From Aureispira anguillae (GTDB lineage: Bacteria > Bacteroidota > Bacteroidia > Chitinophagales > Saprospiraceae), in the NCBI RefSeq assembly GCF_026000115.1, contig NZ_AP026867.1:589501-653500 (forward strand): DNA of 64,000 nt, read 5' to 3'. Below, piece after piece: positions 62,220 to 64,000 of the stretch. A program made the translations under genes and the position numbers. Under the pieces are notes generated by a model. That model was not told where the DNA came from, searched no databases, and worked only from the letters and a program-made list of their open reading frames with translations. The stretch's first letter is position 1, and the number at the start of each line of letters is the position of its first letter.

Positions 62220-64000
62220 ATGAAAACAAACGTCCTATTGGTATTCCTCTTGTTGGGAATGCAGTTTGTTAATGCCCAACACCCTTATGAATCGGCATTA
62301 AATCCCCTAAAAGATGTTTTACCTCCCTCTCCAACGGCTGCTGCCTTAGGAACCTATGGCGAAATTCCTGTCAGTTTACACACAGGGGTTCCCAATGTTT
62401 CTGTTCCGCTTTGTGTTCTTAGCGGGAAGCGTCTATCCGTACCCATTTCATTGACTTATCATGGAGGAGGCAATCAAGTTGATGCTGTATCTTCTTGGGT
62501 AGGCTTAGGCTGGAGTTTGAACGCAGGTGGCGTTATTAGTCGTACCGTAAATGGAATTGCGGATGATGAGCAATTTGGTTATTGGAATTATGCTGTACCC
62601 GACGATTTTTTAGCGCAAGGAATTAGCAACCCAGCTACTCAACAAGAAGCTTATGAAGCGAATGATTATTATAATTATCTCCAAGGAGCTGTAGATGGAG
62701 AACGGGACGGACAGCCTGACCAATTTAATTTTAACATTAATGGTTATGCAGGTCGTTTTTATATTGAAAACACAGGCGATGCAACAAACCCCTTGGTTGC
62801 TCGCCTAGTTCCTCATCAAGATATAAAAATAGAACTTATTAAGCCTGGTAGTAAATTAGAGGGTTTTACCTTAACGACACCAGATGGTATCAAATATAAG
62901 TTTGGGGGTCTTGATATGACGGGAGTGAAATGTGTTGAAAAGAGCAAAAATAACTCCACGATTAGTTGTGGTAGAAACTACAATATACCCATTATTACCA
63001 GTTGGTATTTACGAGAAATTGAAGCCCCTAATCAAACGGAAGTAATCCAGTTTGTTTATGAATCGCATCTATTAACTTATGAAGCAGGAATTTCACAAAC
63101 TATTTCAACAGTGATTGACCAGTATCAAAATTCGTCAATGCCATCTCCTTGTCCCGTAGGAGTTCAATCCAATGATTGTATCCGTAATTTGAGCGTCGAG
63201 GGAATTCATTTAAAGCGCATCGAAGCATTGGGTGGACGGGTAGAATTTGTTAGTACGGGCGGAAGAGATGATCTTTTGACAGGTGGCGTTCAATTAAGGG
63301 AAGTTCAACAGTATGGAAAGGATAATGGGAATGCCTATCTTAAAAAATACGTGCTAAACCAAGATTATTCGTTAAGCAACAGTCCTGGAGCTCTAAGTTA
63401 TCGACACAAGCGATTGCGTTTGTTGGGCGTTCAAGAAATTGCTGCCAATAATAATACAAGTAAGCCTCCACATGTTTTTGAATACGAACAGACCGCTTTA
63501 CCTCCTCGTTTATCTAAGGCAAGAGATTTTTGGGGCTATTACAATGGTAAAATGAACAATACAAGTCTGATTCCAGCGAGTCTTTCTACCAGTCCTAATT
63601 TTTATCAAGGAGGAGGAGATCGCTATCCTGATTTTACCTATGCAAAAGCAGGTGTGCTACAAAAAATAACCTACCCAACAGGAGGGCATACGCTTTTGGA
63701 ATACGAGGGGCATGAGTTAAGCTACGATGTTCCAATCCCTGAACTAATTGTTCAGAATGCAGGTGCAGGGGTTTCTTATTATCAACCTACTAGCCCAAAT
63801 GAGTATAGCTCAACCTTTACCCTAAATCATGCTCAAGATGTCACCGTTACGGTAAATGTATCGTACCGATGTGGCGCTCCTGCTGCTGCGGTTTCCTATT
63901 TGCGAATCGATGAAAAAATTAATGGCGCTTGGCAACCCTTGACAACAAGCAATCCAAACATTAACCCTTCAGGAACGGGAAATGATGGAAAGGGCACTCT
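62220..64000 (+). CDS. RHS/YD-repeat family secreted protein, 5' part
   Basis: I translated this frame by hand; it is open from the ATG at 62220 to the window end (593 codons) and continues beyond it. A signal peptide (MKTNVLLVFLLLGMQFVNAQ) is followed by the N-terminal module typical of Bacteroidota RHS proteins: 'LGTYGEIPVSLHTGVPNVSV', 'VPISLTYHGGGNQVDAVSSW', 'VGLGWSLNAGGVISRTVNG'. Such proteins build a large shell of YD repeats and often carry a variable toxin at the C-terminus, which lies outside this window. Its toxin, if any, cannot be judged here. Confidence 0.88.
   Translation, partial: MKTNVLLVFLLLGMQFVNAQHPYESALNPLKDVLPPSPTAAALGTYGEIPVSLHTGVPNVSVPLCVLSGKRLSVPISLTYHGGGNQVDAVSSWVGLGWSLNAGGVISRTVNGIADDEQFGYWNYAVPDDFLAQGISNPATQQEAYEANDYYNYLQGAVDGERDGQPDQFNFNINGYAGRFYIENTGDATNPLVARLVPHQDIKIELIKPGSKLEGFTLTTPDGIKYKFGGLDMTGVKCVEKSKNNSTISCGRNYNIPIITSWYLREIEAPNQTEVIQFVYESHLLTYEAGISQTISTVIDQYQNSSMPSPCPVGVQSNDCIRNLSVEGIHLKRIEALGGRVEFVSTGGRDDLLTGGVQLREVQQYGKDNGNAYLKKYVLNQDYSLSNSPGALSYRHKRLRLLGVQEIAANNNTSKPPHVFEYEQTALPPRLSKARDFWGYYNGKMNNTSLIPASLSTSPNFYQGGGDRYPDFTYAKAGVLQKITYPTGGHTLLEYEGHELSYDVPIPELIVQNAGAGVSYYQPTSPNEYSSTFTLNHAQDVTVTVNVSYRCGAPAAAVSYLRIDEKINGAWQPLTTSNPNINPSGTGNDGKGT

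Overview
The window is AT-rich chromosomal DNA of a member of the Bacteroidota, most likely of the Saprospiria type (relatives of Saprospira or Aureispira). The phylum call rests on three things seen in the sequence: secreted proteins with a type IX secretion (T9SS) C-terminal sorting domain (36198-38702, 60562-61974), promoter-like TTTG/TAnnTTTG boxes, and families typical of the phylum such as the YD/RHS N-terminal module at the right edge. The class is an inference from overall protein style. No tRNA, rRNA, CRISPR array, intact insertion sequence or prophage was seen.

Left part (1-13 kb): a truncated membrane protein, a large lineage-type protein (paralogous in style to one at 53.5 kb), and a small island in which two related secreted proteins sit between two copies of a candidate structured RNA. 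Then come a tRNA methyltransferase of the TrmN6/YfiC type, two YodC-like (DUF2158) proteins, one carrying about 190 residues of almost pure Asp/Leu, then PEP carboxykinase, an aminotransferase and a saccharopine-dehydrogenase-like protein.

Centre (13.8-28.7 kb): a histidine kinase, an intergenic RNA candidate, then a 12-gene rightward cluster. It holds a soluble chemoreceptor with an N-terminal truncated-haemoglobin domain and two PAS domains, CheW, a DUF7793-like protein, CheY, CheB, CheA, a CheC-like phosphatase, CheR, a STAS anti-anti-sigma protein, a PP2C phosphatase, an RsbW-type kinase and a SulP anion transporter with a novel-looking tail. No flagellar genes are present, so the pathway probably steers gliding or another cellular function, and it appears to be wired to a partner-switching module.

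Right-centre (29-46 kb): housekeeping and secreted genes (CpcT/CpeT-like protein, nucleoside hydrolase, ATP-grasp protein, RsmB/NOP methyltransferase, ornithine aminotransferase, a T9SS dockerin-like protein, TPR protein, lipocalin-like proteins, aquaporin). A phosphate uptake pair (OprO/OprP-type porin and Na/Pi symporter) follows, behind a PhoP/PhoB-box-like direct repeat. Several short elements with terminal inverted repeats (MITE-like) sit in the intergenic gaps.

Right part (46-64 kb): a permease-like protein, a leftward four-gene cluster with a peptidylarginine/agmatine-deiminase-like enzyme, RsgA, and a TIR-like/acidic/TPR/short-chain-dehydrogenase fusion. It ends with a secreted neighbourhood: a glycan-binding-like plus Hint protein, an EndI nuclease with a T9SS tail, and the start of an RHS/YD-repeat protein running off the window.

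The strongest candidates for undescribed biology are the TIR-TPR-SDR fusion, the truncated-haemoglobin chemoreceptor with its mixed Che/Rsb cluster, the duplicated structured RNA at 2.8 and 4.15 kb, the deiminase-like cluster, and the Asp/Leu-repeat protein.
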